Source of the DNA: Prosthecobacter debontii
Lineage (GTDB): Bacteria; Verrucomicrobiota; Verrucomicrobiia; Verrucomicrobiales; Verrucomicrobiaceae
DNA: 64,000 bases
NCBI GenBank assembly: GCA_945860295.1
Contig: CAMAQH010000001.1
Span: forward strand, 1-64,000
Direction of reading: 5' to 3'
Shown here: piece by piece, positions 41,818-51,800 of the stretch
Position numbering within the stretch: position 1 is the stretch's first letter
Layout of the letters: every line of letters begins with the position of its first letter
Position numbers and translations under genes: made by a program
Notes under the pieces: model-generated
Database searches by the model: none
Told to the model about the DNA's origin: nothing
The model's input: the letters and a program-made list of their open reading frames with translations, nothing else

Positions 41818-41935
41818 CCCAACTCTATTACTCGCAAGTGTATGGGCTCTCGCCTCAAAGGCATTCCCTGACCTGTTTTGCCAAGGTTAGTGCTCGAAAT
41901 CACTTTCAACACCGCGTTAAGGAAGGTCTCAAACC

Positions 41936-43087
41936 ATGTCCGCCTTTTCCGATCCCTTTAAAGAAGCCCGCGCTGATTCCGGCGTTATGCAGTGCCCATT
42001 TCACGGTGAAAACATCACCATGATTCTGCGACATGAAGATGTGCGGAAGGCAGCGAAGGATTGGCAGACTTTTAGTTCGGACGCGCCCTTCCGTGTGCCG
42101 ATTCCATCGGAAGAAGATGTGCGCTCCATCCGCCAGCTCCCAATCGAAACGAATCCGCCCGAACACACGGATTACCGCGAGATCGTTGAGCCGTTTTTTC
42201 AGCGCGCCAAAGATCCCACGATGATCGCGCAGGTCGAAGCTCTGATCGGCAGCATGATTACTCAAGCACTGGAGTGCGAGTCCATCGAGATCGTGAACGA
42301 GTTCGCACTGCCTGTGCAATCACGCGCCCTGACCTACCTGCTCAACGTTCCGGAGTCCGAAGGCGAAATTTGGGTCAGCTGGGGCATCCATGTTTTCAAA
42401 GTCACGGGCGGTGAGTTCAAAGCAGGCACGGCGTTGGAAAGCTACCTGCACGCCAAATTCGATCAAGCTGAAGCAAACCCTGGACCCGACTTTTTCAGTG
42501 CTCTCAGTCAAGCCACTTTCCGCGACCGCAAGCTCACGCGCGAAGAATGCATGGGCTTTGCTAATCTTGCCTTTGCCGGTGGTCGCGACACGATCATCCA
42601 CAGCATTTCCTGCGCGATAGGTTACCTCGCCGAGCATCCTGAAGCACTTGAGTTTCTCCGCGCGGATCAAAAGCGCATCACCCTCGCCAGCGAGGAGTTT
42701 TTCCGCGTCTTCATGCCGCTCACGCACATCGGCCGCGTGTGCCCTGCCGACACCGACGTGAATGGAGTCACCGTGAAAGCTGGCGAGCGCATCTCCCTCG
42801 CTTGGGCGTCCGCCAATTTTGACGAAGCCGCCTTTCCTGCTCCGCAGGAAATCCGCCTCGACCGCAAGCCCAACCCACACATCTCCTTTGGCTTCGGCAC
42901 GCATCTCTGCCTCGGCGCACCTCATGCACGACTCATCCTGCGCACCTTACTAAAACTCTGCTGTGATCGCGTGAAGCGCATCACGATCCTCAAGGCCGAT
43001 GAACGTGTCGAGCATGAAGCTAAGTTTGACCGCACTCTTGGTTATGACTCGCTGCTGGTGAAGTTGGAGGCGCTACGTCGCCTTTGA
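41936..43087 (+). CDS. Cytochrome P450
   Basis: A 383-residue soluble bacterial P450. The heme-thiolate motif FGFGTHLCLGAPHARL contains the Cys ligand. The I-helix is FAGGRDTIIH, with Asp-Thr for O2 activation. The K-helix E-x-x-R is in EEFFRVFMP. It monooxygenates an unknown substrate using electrons from a ferredoxin or reductase; none is encoded nearby. A 118-bp gap separates it from the upstream gene. It is probably monocistronic. Confidence 0.93.
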   Translation: MSAFSDPFKEARADSGVMQCPFHGENITMILRHEDVRKAAKDWQTFSSDAPFRVPIPSEEDVRSIRQLPIETNPPEHTDYREIVEPFFQRAKDPTMIAQVEALIGSMITQALECESIEIVNEFALPVQSRALTYLLNVPESEGEIWVSWGIHVFKVTGGEFKAGTALESYLHAKFDQAEANPGPDFFSALSQATFRDRKLTREECMGFANLAFAGGRDTIIHSISCAIGYLAEHPEALEFLRADQKRITLASEEFFRVFMPLTHIGRVCPADTDVNGVTVKAGERISLAWASANFDEAAFPAPQEIRLDRKPNPHISFGFGTHLCLGAPHARLILRTLLKLCCDRVKRITILKADERVEHEAKFDRTLGYDSLLVKLEALRRL

Positions 43088-43562
43088 CGATGCCGCCGAC
43101 CTCACTTGGGTGAAAGCGCGGCGCGTTCAGGATCCCTTATGCCGCGCCGGATTCGGACCTGTGGACACACGCTTCACGCTTGATCCGTGGCTGTCGCCAG
43201 CCCTGGCTAAAGGGTTCGTGCCGGCGATCACTCTGAAGAATCGGCTGGGTTTAACAGCGAATCAATTCACCGCCAAGCACAGCCTCATCCCCATCATCAG
43301 CGCGTCGTTTGCCTATCTCCCGACGAACCTCGGACTCAATGCCACGACCAATGTCGTGAGCGTGGTCGCCCCTGTGACGACGCCTGCGAATATCACGAAA
43401 TGGAAGGTCACCATCACTCCGACGACAGGCGCGTTTGTCGGCAGCTTAGTGCTGACCGATGTTGGTAAAACACGCACCGTGCCTTTAACCGGTATCATGC
43501 GTCAGTCACCGAGCAACGACCTCAGCGGCCTAATTGGCGATGGCAACTTTTTATTGGGCTGA
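43083..43562 (+). pseudogene. C-terminal remnant of a large secreted Verrucomicrobia-type protein
   Basis: One frame reads DDAADLTWVKARRVQDPL, then DPWLSPALAKGF, KWKVTITPTTGAFVGSLVLTD, RTVPLTGIMRQ and SGLIGDGNFLL before stopping. The TGAFxGSxxLxD...RTVPxxGIxxRQ...GxGxFLL pattern resembles the conserved C-terminus of long beta-rich secreted proteins in this phylum (Ig-like, RCC1-like and similar arrays). No N-terminal part exists: the frame begins inside the P450 stop codon region. It is therefore a fragment left after deletion. A GTG at 43110 could in principle start a short 150-residue product. Confidence 0.55.
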
Positions 43563-43874
43563 CGCCGTCCGCTACCGTTGGTTGTCATCGAGCATAGACG
43601 GTGACGGGGGCGGCGAGGATGCTTTGACGGCGAAACGGGTTCCGGCTCGCGCAAGTCCAGGCCCTTCGCAGGGGCCTTGATCTAAAAGACCCAGGAGAGC
43701 CTCGGGTGGCTCCATAGTGCGACGGGCACGGAAACGGTGCTGCTGGAGAAGGCTCCGCCTCCGTTGCGGAACTGCGTGAGCGCTCCGCGGTATGGGAGGG
43801 TTTGGATGTAGCGTGTGATTCACCTTCAAAAAAGAAGGCTCACGCCGTCCTCTACGGCGGGGACACTGAGGCTA
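43563..43874. other. Intergenic stretch, possibly further gene debris
   Basis: No intact gene is seen in these 312 bp. On the minus strand one frame around 43690-43820 gives YIQTLPYRGALTQFRNGGG and then a stop, which has coding character but is too short to name. It may be more debris from the fragment upstream. Confidence 0.35.
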
Positions 43875-44894
43875 TCAGCTAGCCAGGAGATCTTTGGCCT
43901 GCTGCACCCAGTGATCGCGTTTGGCGCGGTCTTTGAAGGAGAGGATTTCGCTGAAAGCTTCGACATCGGCATCGGTCCAGTCGGCGATCTGGCGGAAGGT
44001 GCGGATGCCGTAGGTGTGGAGATGGGCGCTGAGCACGCTTTTGATGCCTTTGATCTTCGTGAGATCGTCGTCCGCGGTGACGCTGGCGGCTTGCTCTAAG
44101 GTGTGGTGCAGGGTGTGATTTTGACTTTGCAGGCTTTCCAATCTGGTTTGCGCTTCGGCCACTTGGGCTTCGCTGCGCTGAAGGCTCTTGGTGGCGAGTC
44201 CGAGGCCGGCCGCGTCGTTGCCTTTTTCCCGCAGGCGACTGACACGCTTCTGCCAGTCGCCGTGCTCCTGGCGCAGGGCGCTGAGGAGTGTCTGCTGTGC
44301 GGTGATGTTGGTTTCGAGACGGGTGATGGTGGCCTGCACGTCGGCGGCTGGTTTGGCTGGTTTGGCTGGTTTGGCTGGTTTGGCTGGTTTGGTGGGAGCG
44401 CTGGGCTTGCGGATGCGCTTGGGTTTTTCAGGAGCTGGCGCAGTGGATGGGACTGATATAACCGATGTTTGAGAGCGTAGGGCAGCGATCTCTTTTTGGA
44501 GTTGCTCGAGCTGTTGCTGGCGGGTACTGTTTTGACTCAGCGCGGAAACGAGGTCTTCGGCGCGCTGTTGGGCATCGCGCTTGGCATCTTTTAAATCGTC
44601 ATGGCAGCGGATGAGTTCGCGCTCGAGATTGCGGCGGTGGTCGTTGGCTTCTTGGAGGTCGGCTTCGATTTTGAGCTGCGTAGTGCGCAGCATTTGGTCG
44701 TTCGCGAGGGCGGCATCACGCTGATCCTGAAGAGTCTTAAACTCGGTCGAGTCGGCATCAATGCGGGCGTTGAGCGCCTGGATGTCGCGCGTGGCGTTTT
44801 GGCCGCGCCAGCGCCAGCCTAGCAGGAAGAAGACGACGGCTGCGGCGAGCAGCAGCACGGCCATTTGAAGTAGGAGCCAGAGGAAGCCTTCCAT
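43875..44894 (-). CDS. Membrane-anchored coiled-coil protein with helix-hairpin-helix end
   Basis: A 339-residue protein. One transmembrane helix (about residues 5-26) is followed by a coiled coil rich in Gln/Arg/Glu (residues 30-150). A proline-lysine spacer with five KPA repeats comes next, then a second coiled coil. The C-terminal part (about 275-337) begins DDLTKIKGIKSVLSAHLHTYGIRTFRQIADW, the helix-hairpin-helix-like domain found at the end of many envelope coiled-coil proteins. It starts 6 bp after the stop of the BON-like gene, so both are one operon. It may bridge membrane and nucleoid or wall. Confidence 0.82.
   Translation of the reverse strand: MEGFLWLLLQMAVLLLAAAVVFFLLGWRWRGQNATRDIQALNARIDADSTEFKTLQDQRDAALANDQMLRTTQLKIEADLQEANDHRRNLERELIRCHDDLKDAKRDAQQRAEDLVSALSQNSTRQQQLEQLQKEIAALRSQTSVISVPSTAPAPEKPKRIRKPSAPTKPAKPAKPAKPAKPAADVQATITRLETNITAQQTLLSALRQEHGDWQKRVSRLREKGNDAAGLGLATKSLQRSEAQVAEAQTRLESLQSQNHTLHHTLEQAASVTADDDLTKIKGIKSVLSAHLHTYGIRTFRQIADWTDADVEAFSEILSFKDRAKRDHWVQQAKDLLAS
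44347..44391. repeat. Five tandem 9-bp units inside a coding region
   Basis: GCTGGTTTG is repeated five times without change and encodes (Lys-Pro-Ala)5 on the minus strand, in the spacer of the coiled-coil protein. Perfect identity at the DNA level suggests recent slippage, so spacer length may vary between strains. Confidence 0.85.
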
Positions 44895-44900
44895 GTTGGT

Positions 44901-46532
44901 TTAGGGTGCGGTCTCCTTCTTCGACCCGGCGTTGAGGGTTTTCCAGTGCTGACGAAGGTGATCGAAGCCATCCCAAAAGGTGTCTTCGGCCATGGCAGCG
45001 GGGAAGTCTTCGGAGAGGATGCCTGATTTGGCGACGGTTCCAGGCTGGTCGATGCCGACCGTGGCTGGGGTACTTTTCCAGACGGAGCCTGGTTTGGCAA
45101 AGGCAAGTGTGCCGGGGCTGGAGGCAGAGGGTAGGGGCGGCAGGCTACGGAGTGTCTGCTCAATGTCGCTCGATGGCTCGCAGGTGCCGCGGACAAGCAG
45201 GGCCTCGGCCATGACGAGTGCCTGACCAGCATATTTTTGGCGTGCGGCCTCGACGAGCTGTGTGTGCAGTGACTCCTCGGCTAGCTGGCCGGCGAGGATG
45301 ACTTTACCCGGCAGCAAGGTGAGTGTGAGGAAGCTGGGCTGGGCGCGGATGGGCAAGGCGGGAATGCCTGTGGCTTTGCCCTGAAGCCAGTCTGTGACCA
45401 TGCTGCTATCACTTTGGAGAAGCGTAGGAGGGAGATCGTCGGGCAGTAGTTTTTTCCAAGGTTGGGCATCTCCGCCGACATGCCAGTCCACGGTTTCCCA
45501 GGCGAAGCTGGAAAGGCCGAGCATGAGGGATTTGCCAGCTGTTTTGGGGTCTTCCTGAGTCGGGTCCGGAAGGAGTGCGGCAGTGATGGGGCCGAAATCG
45601 GCCTCGGCGCGGCGCTGCGGATTCACTCGGATGTCATCGAGGACGCGCCATTCTGGAAAGGCGGCAATGAGGCCATTGAGCAGTTCACGCTTGAGTCCAA
45701 TATGGGCCATCTCACCACGAGCCAGCAGTCTGCGATCTCGTGTGGCGATGAAAACGTGGGGCGGCGGCAGTTTGGCTTGGCGTGCGGCCTCGGCGGCTCG
45801 GGCGCGCTCATCGGTCTGATAGCGACGCACACTCTGGATGAGCGGTAGAATGCTCTTTTCCCAGTCCTGTGGGGTGATGCCGATGCCTGTGATTTGCTTT
45901 TTAAGCTGATCATCCTTGGCATCCATCACCAGTCGCTGCCATCCACTACCGATGCGGGCGATTTGAAGTTGGGCACTGTCGCCGCCAGTATTTGCGCGGG
46001 GTTTAGGCAGGGTGGCCAGGGTGGCTTTCAGATCGGTCGCCTCATCGTGGGCGTCGGGCGCAGGTTGTAGGTGGCTTTCGATTCGGCCGCCTTTACCGCT
46101 CCAGCGGTCTTTAAAAAGAGCCGTGAGATCGCGCGCCTCATGGTCCGTGGCGGCAGCGCCGATTAATTGGCCGCTTTGACCATTTCCGGCCAGCACTAGC
46201 CAGCCGGGCGGGTAGGGCACGATCTCTAAAGCGTCTGTCACTTGTTGCACGGGATTCAGCTTCGCGGAAAAAACAGGTCCACTGCGGATTCGACTTTGAA
46301 TTGTGTTGAGGATTTCGGCCCGCTGACTGTCCTTTCTGACTCGTCCGGACAAAAGGGCGCGCTGGCCATCGAACTGGATTTTAGGGGGCTCGTAGCCTGT
46401 CGGGCTATCGGCCAGCAGACTGAGCGCGCTTGCTGCCAGTTTTTGCTGAATGGCAGGGGCAACGATCACCCCGGCGAGGAGCCAGAATGCGATAAGCCAG
46501 AAGCCTGCGATTAACCACCTCGCGCGAGTCAT
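44901..46532 (-). CDS. BON-domain envelope protein (OmpA-associated type)
   Basis: About 543 residues from the ATG at 46532; the open frame upstream of it is antisense to the desaturase gene and is not used. A single N-terminal transmembrane helix (ARWLIAGFWLIAFWLLAGVIVAP) is followed by repeated 70-80 residue BON-like units (IQFDGQRALLSGRVRKDSQRAEI; FLTLTLLPGKVILAGQLAEES). These units usually bind phospholipid or support outer-membrane integrity. It is first in an operon with the coiled-coil HhH protein. No OmpA peptidoglycan-binding domain was recognised at its C-terminus. Confidence 0.72.
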   Translation of the reverse strand: MTRARWLIAGFWLIAFWLLAGVIVAPAIQQKLAASALSLLADSPTGYEPPKIQFDGQRALLSGRVRKDSQRAEILNTIQSRIRSGPVFSAKLNPVQQVTDALEIVPYPPGWLVLAGNGQSGQLIGAAATDHEARDLTALFKDRWSGKGGRIESHLQPAPDAHDEATDLKATLATLPKPRANTGGDSAQLQIARIGSGWQRLVMDAKDDQLKKQITGIGITPQDWEKSILPLIQSVRRYQTDERARAAEAARQAKLPPPHVFIATRDRRLLARGEMAHIGLKRELLNGLIAAFPEWRVLDDIRVNPQRRAEADFGPITAALLPDPTQEDPKTAGKSLMLGLSSFAWETVDWHVGGDAQPWKKLLPDDLPPTLLQSDSSMVTDWLQGKATGIPALPIRAQPSFLTLTLLPGKVILAGQLAEESLHTQLVEAARQKYAGQALVMAEALLVRGTCEPSSDIEQTLRSLPPLPSASSPGTLAFAKPGSVWKSTPATVGIDQPGTVAKSGILSEDFPAAMAEDTFWDGFDHLRQHWKTLNAGSKKETAP

Positions 46533-46670
46533 TGTTTGGGGAAAGGTGACAGTTAGCAGACCGCTCGCATGAGGCAATAGCACAAAATCAGCCTGATCTC
46601 GGCCAAGGCTGTCTCCATTCCAGCCAATAATTGATCTGGCATAAAGGCTCAAGTCTGCTAAAACTCCCGC

Positions 46671-47777
46671 GTGCCATTCCGACACCCTACCTCCAAAGTT
46701 AACTGGACCAACAGTTCGTTTTTGACCTCCACGGCCGTATTGACCTTCACGCTGGTCCCCTGGTATCTTTACAACTACGGCATCGACCTCTTCCAGACGG
46801 TCATGTTCCTGGTCTTCTGCATCATTACCGGCCTCAGCATCACGCTGGGCTATCACCGCCTGTTTTCCCATTTGTCCTTCAAGGCTAAATGGCCCGTGCG
46901 TCTGCTGACTCTGATTTTCGGCGCAGCCACTTTTGAAAATCACGTCATCGCCTGGGCCTCTGATCATCGCCGCCACCATAAGAATGTGGATACCGATGGT
47001 GATCCTTATGACATTTCCAAAGGCTTCTGGCACGCCCACATCGGCTGGATCATGTTCCGCCGTGAGATCGAGCCGCCGTGGGACAATGTGAAGGATCTCA
47101 TGAATGATCCTCTCGTCCGCTGGCAGCAAAAGCATTATGTGTTGATCGCCACGATGGCCAGTTTTGTCCTGCCTGCCTTCTTGGGCTGGCTGCACGCTGG
47201 CGCCAGTGGTGCCATCTGCGGTTTCCTCATCTCTGGCGTGGCCCGCATCACGGCAGTTCAGCATTCCACCTTCTTCATCAATTCCCTCTGCCACACGGTC
47301 GGCTCCCGCCCTTACTCGACGAATTGCAGCGCTCGTGACAGCGGCTTCATGGCCCTTTTTACCTTCGGTGAAGGCTATCACAACTACCATCACGAGTTTC
47401 AGCACGACTACCGCAACGGCGTGCGCTGGTATCAGTGGGACCCCACGAAATGGAGCGTCTGGACTCTCTCAAAGCTCGGCCTCACCAGCGACCTGCGCCG
47501 CGTGCCTGAAGAAAAAATCGTGCTGGCTGAAATCGCTGAAGCTCGCCGCCAACTCGGCAAACGCATCACCTGTGAGCGCCAGCCTATATCGGCAAAGGTC
47601 AGCGAGATGCTCCGTGCTTCCGATGAAAAACTTCACGAGTGGGCGCAGCGCTGGCAGACTTGGAAATCAACTCCGAATCCAGAGCGTCCAGACTATCTCG
47701 AAGAGATTCGCAACGCGCTCAAAGAGACTCGCCGAGATATTCAGCGTGCCTTTGAATTGGTGGCTATAGCGGCCTGA
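46671..47777 (+). CDS. Acyl-CoA-type fatty acid desaturase
   Basis: A 368-residue membrane di-iron desaturase starting at a GTG at 46671. Its three histidine boxes are HRLFSH (62-67), HRRHHK (99-104) and HNYHHEF near residue 240. Hydrophobic segments flank them. This is the delta-9 (stearoyl-CoA) type that adds a double bond to acyl chains using O2 and an electron donor. The C-terminal 90 residues are charged and helical, beyond the catalytic core. It is divergent from the BON-like gene (138-bp gap). Confidence 0.93.
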   Translation: MPFRHPTSKVNWTNSSFLTSTAVLTFTLVPWYLYNYGIDLFQTVMFLVFCIITGLSITLGYHRLFSHLSFKAKWPVRLLTLIFGAATFENHVIAWASDHRRHHKNVDTDGDPYDISKGFWHAHIGWIMFRREIEPPWDNVKDLMNDPLVRWQQKHYVLIATMASFVLPAFLGWLHAGASGAICGFLISGVARITAVQHSTFFINSLCHTVGSRPYSTNCSARDSGFMALFTFGEGYHNYHHEFQHDYRNGVRWYQWDPTKWSVWTLSKLGLTSDLRRVPEEKIVLAEIAEARRQLGKRITCERQPISAKVSEMLRASDEKLHEWAQRWQTWKSTPNPERPDYLEEIRNALKETRRDIQRAFELVAIAA

Positions 47778-47859
47778 TTGGCCCAGATACTCCTCCGACT
47801 TTAGCTTTTTAGCCCTCTCCTTCACTGGAGGGCTCCTGCGTCTGCTCGAACAGCAAGCC

Positions 47860-48120
47860 ATGACGACTAGCCGCCTCGGGCTAACCGACACCGTGCAGCC
47901 GATTGTGGACGAACTGCTCAAGTTACCCAACGGAATCATCCTCATCACCGGTCCGACAGGCAACGGCAAAAGCACCACGCTCTGCGCTTTCCTCAATAAG
48001 ATGAACCAAGCGCATCGGCGTATCGTCACTATTGAAGATCCGGTGGAATACAAAATGCCCGGCATAGTCTACGGCATAGTCTAGATCGCGGTGAAGCCAG
48101 AGATTGGACTCACTTAGAAA
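47860..48120 (+). pseudogene. Fragment of a type II/IV secretion or pilus ATPase
   Basis: The reading LGLTDTVQPIVDELLKLPNGIILITGPTGNGKSTTLCAFLNKMN followed by VTIEDPVEYKMPGI is the Walker A and Asp-box region of a GspE/PilB/PilT-type ATPase. A 12-bp tandem copy (48061-48084) then disrupts the frame, ending in TAG at 48082-48084. The next bases still read IAVKPEIGLT before a second TAG. The N-terminal domains and everything beyond the Asp box are absent, so this is a remnant of a roughly 550-residue gene. Confidence 0.8.
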
Positions 48121-48351
48121 GTGCGCGTGCAACTCCAGAAGGGTGATCAGGCAGGTTGGATCAGCTTTGCAGAGCTCAATCAAGCTCCCGTTGAAACCAT
48201 CGCGCCAGGCATCCCTACACGACCCGTTCAGTCTGTCCGCCTGCCCATCTCATCTCCGCTTTTACCACGCATTCAGCCAGAGGCAGTGACTCAAGTTCCA
48301 GTCGCCCCGCAGCCCTCCGCGTCAAACGATGTCCCTCTACCGCCATCGTGA
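48121..48351 (+). other. Possible C-terminal debris of a second protein
   Basis: Directly after the ATPase relic the same frame reads RVQLQKGDQAGWISFAEL followed by a proline-rich tail ending at 48351. The first part vaguely resembles the end of a GYF-like domain, but there is no reliable start. It is probably fused debris rather than an expressed gene. Confidence 0.3.
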
Positions 48352-48380
48352 TTTAGTGATTTGCCCAACCCTCTAATTAT

Positions 48381-48809
48381 ATGTTGCTAGTCTTAATCCA
48401 GAATGGTCATTTGCATATCATGTCTGAACTCCTTGAGTTTCCACCGCACACCTTGCTAGCAGCCTTGCAGGCTCTCTTTGCTCTGTCGATCGGACATGCT
48501 TTAGCCGACTTCCCACTTCAGGGAGAGTACCTCGCCACGAGTAAGAACTGGCGTCTGCTCAAGCGTCTCCAAGACCCCTCACGTCCTGAGCGTATATGGG
48601 TCGTGTGCATGGCCGCTCACTGCCTGATCCATGCCGGCATGGTTTGGGTCATCACGGGTTCATCCCTGTTTGCGGCCATGGAGTTCGTTCTGCACTGGTC
48701 CATCGACGTCGCCAAATGCAGCGGCAAGACCAACTTCAATCTCGATCAGTCCATGCATATCATCTGCAAAGCTGGTTATGTCGCGGCGGCGTATGCCGGT
48801 TTGGCGTAG
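48381..48809 (+). CDS. DUF3307-like membrane protein
   Basis: A 142-residue small membrane protein, with ATG at 48381 or 48420. The pattern GHALADFPLQGEYLA, MAAHCLIHAGMVWVITGS, EFVLHWSIDVAKCSGKTNFNLDQSMHI matches the DUF3307 family, with three or four transmembrane helices and conserved His/Asp near the membrane surface. The function of the family is not established. It is convergent with the large cupredoxin-fusion gene, 12 bp away. Confidence 0.75.
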   Translation: MLLVLIQNGHLHIMSELLEFPPHTLLAALQALFALSIGHALADFPLQGEYLATSKNWRLLKRLQDPSRPERIWVVCMAAHCLIHAGMVWVITGSSLFAAMEFVLHWSIDVAKCSGKTNFNLDQSMHIICKAGYVAAAYAGLA

Positions 48810-48821
48810 TTACTCCACGCC

Positions 48822-51800
48822 TCACTCCACCTTCAGGACACCGTTCATGACCATCCAGTGACCTGGGAAGGTGCATAGGTATGGGTAGTCGCCTTTTTCC
48901 TTTGGCGCGGTGATGTGGATGGTGAACTCGCCTTTCTGATTTGTCATGTCGGTGTAGGCGATCACGTCGGTGCTTTCTGGGACGTAGTGCTTCTGCATAC
49001 CCTGTGGGTCGGTGATCATGAGATTGCACTTCTCGCCGAGTTTTTGCAGTGAACCGGGCTTCGCGAGCAGCCAGTTGTGCGGTACGACGTCGGGGTTTTT
49101 GAAGATAAGCGTGAGTTTCTCACCCGCTTTGGCCTTGAGTTGCTTTTGCATGTATTGCAGGCCCAAAGCGGCTTCGATGACCAGTTCGCGGCCGCCTTCG
49201 CCCTTGGCCCAGGGGTTCGGCTGGGTAGGCTTGGGCGCTGCGAGACCGATTTGGGCGGCGTGGTTGGTTTTGGCGATCTTTGAGTAAGAGGGGAAGTCGG
49301 TGAAGGGTTCGGCCAAAGCATGCGCGGTGAGGAAGATGTCGTGGCCAGTGCTTACGCGGACATGAACCTGGCTCGCGGTGACAATTTGAGGAATTTCGAG
49401 GAAGAGCGTCTTGCCGTCATCGAGCTTCTGAACGCTGCGCACCTCAAGCGGATCGTGGCCTGGGGTGTCGGCATACTTCACCGAATACTCGGGCGAGCCG
49501 TATTGTGCGCCGTATTTGTAGTTCCAGCATTGCGCGAAGCAGGCGGCGGCATCGGCGTCCTTCACGGGTTGGTTGAAACGGAGAAGCACGCCGTTGTCGC
49601 GTGCTTCAAAGCCTACCGGCACTGGTTTGTCGCCACTGGTGAAGCGCACGCGTTGGAAGCAGCCGTCCTTTGGCGTGTAACTGCCCCAGCCCTGCATGCC
49701 GTTCACATAAAGATGCCCGTCCTTTGGATTGAAGCGGGCACATTGCGGCCCGGAGTCGAAGTTTCCGCTGATTTTGACCGCCGCCGCCTGCCAACGGCCT
49801 TTCACCTGCTGCCGCATCATGAGCCAGGCGCTGCCGCCGCCTGAGGAGAGATGAATGAGGTTGTTGTTGCCTTTGAGTGCGGCCCATTGGTCGCTGGTGA
49901 TGAAGACCTGGCTGCTCGCGCTGTTGTCCTCGCCACGCGGCATGTACATGAGCACCGGTTCCGGCGGCTTCCCATCCTTCGGACCACCGGCACCAAAGTG
50001 AGCACCTTCGTTTTTGCCAAGCTCGATCTGGCAGATGGACGTCGCTGGTGTCCAATCGCCTTCCTGGACGCTGGTGGTGATGAATCGGCCATCCGCTGAG
50101 ATGCCGAGACCGTTGGGGTTGCGGAAGCCGGTTCCGAGGACTTCGAGTTTGTCACGGTCGGTGATCCGACATAGGCCCTGATTGCCGGAGGCAAAATACC
50201 AGCGGCCTTCTCTGTCCGCTTCGAGTCCGACGATGAAGTCATGACCGCCAGGCGAGGTCTGCATCGCATTCGTGACGCATTCGTAGAAGTCGGCTTCATC
50301 ATCGCCATTCAGGTCGTGCAGGCAGGTGATTTGATCGCGACCAAGCACGTAGAGCTTGTCCTTCACGATCTTCATGCCAAGCGGCTGATGAAGGCCCGTG
50401 GCGAAGCGTTTCCAGCGTAGCTTCTCCAGCTTGTCGTCGATGCCTTTCACCAGCCACACCTCGCCCGTCATCGTGGAGACGGCTGCGGTGCCATCGCTGA
50501 AGAAATCATGTGCGGTGATGAAAAATAGCGTGCCATGCGGATTCTCGAACGGGATCGTGATGCGATCCGTGGCGAAGGGCGTCTGCGTGCCGAGTTCGCC
50601 TTTGGTTTCGATCCACTGCGGCCATTGGGCAGGGCCTGGTGTAGGTATGGGCGTTTCGCTGGTGACAATATTGACCTCATTGTCGCGGCGGAAAAAGCCA
50701 CGGTAGGTTCCAGAAAGCTTCTTTTCCTGTTTGGAGATGACTTTGCCATCCATCGGTGCACCTGCCATGAAGCCGTGGCGGTTGTCATTGAGCTTGAGGA
50801 AGCCTCCCGACCATTCCAAACGCCACGCCATGCGTTCAGGATCAAAAACGGCAGATTTGCCGCCGGTGCGCACGCACACGCCTTTGTTCACGGTCACACC
50901 TGCGCCTTTGAAGACACCGCTGAAAACACTACCGAGATCACTCGCGGCCCAGCGTCCGTCCTTCCAGGTGGTTTGGTCGTTTTGATTGCCCCAGTGGCCT
51001 TGCTGGCCGCCGTCCATGCCGGGGAAGGCTGGGATGAGTTCGGGAGGCGGCTTTTGCTTCATGAATTGTAAGGCTTGCTTGCCGTAGAAGTCGAAGGTGC
51101 GCTCGCGATTGACGAACTCCTGCCAGTGCTGGTTGTCGGCTTTGTTGAGCGGCGGCAGATCCGGTGTGAAATCAGCGGCTTTCGGCGCGGGTGGCGGAAG
51201 GAGATCGCTGAGGTTGTCGAAGTCCCAGAGGCCGAGGGTGTTGTCCATGCGCAGGCGTGGCGCGTTGCCTTTGCGCGGTTTCATGACACCGCGGGCAATG
51301 CGCACGTCGTCGATGAGGCCTGCGCAACCGATGGAGTGATCGACGAGACTGCCGAAAGCGATACCACCGGCTGTCGATGTGCCTTTCAGCTGCTGTACGG
51401 GCTTTTCGAAGACTTGTTTGCCGTCGATCCAGAGGATGATGCTCTTGTCGTCGATGCTGGCGAGGAAGTCGTGCCACTGGCCGTCGCAGACATCGACCTG
51501 CGAGTCGAAATCGCCGCCGCGTCCGGGCATGTAGAGCGCGAGCGAGCCGCGTCCGGCATGCGTGTAGAGTTCCCAATGTGTGGCGGAGGATTTGGCGTCG
51601 GAGGCGATGAGGATGTTGTAGCGATCCTTGCTATTGAGCTTCGCGCGGCACTCGATGGTGAGCGGCAGCGCGCGGAAAGGTTCGTTATCGAGTAGGAAAT
51701 AGCTGCCCTTCAAGGCATCGCCGAATTCCTTGCTCAGAGACGGTACGCCTTGCCCGACGACCGCCAGCTTCGTTGTGATGGAAGGTCCGGCAGCGGCAGA

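Noticed and set aside
46533-47405. Long minus-strand frame joined to the BON-like protein
   Set aside because: It is antisense to the well-supported fatty acid desaturase, and the BON-like protein has its own ATG with a transmembrane helix at 46532.
47800-47835. Hairpin AGCCCTC/GAGGGCT after the desaturase as a terminator
   Set aside because: The T-run lies before the stem, not after it, on the plus strand, and an A-run follows on the minus strand.
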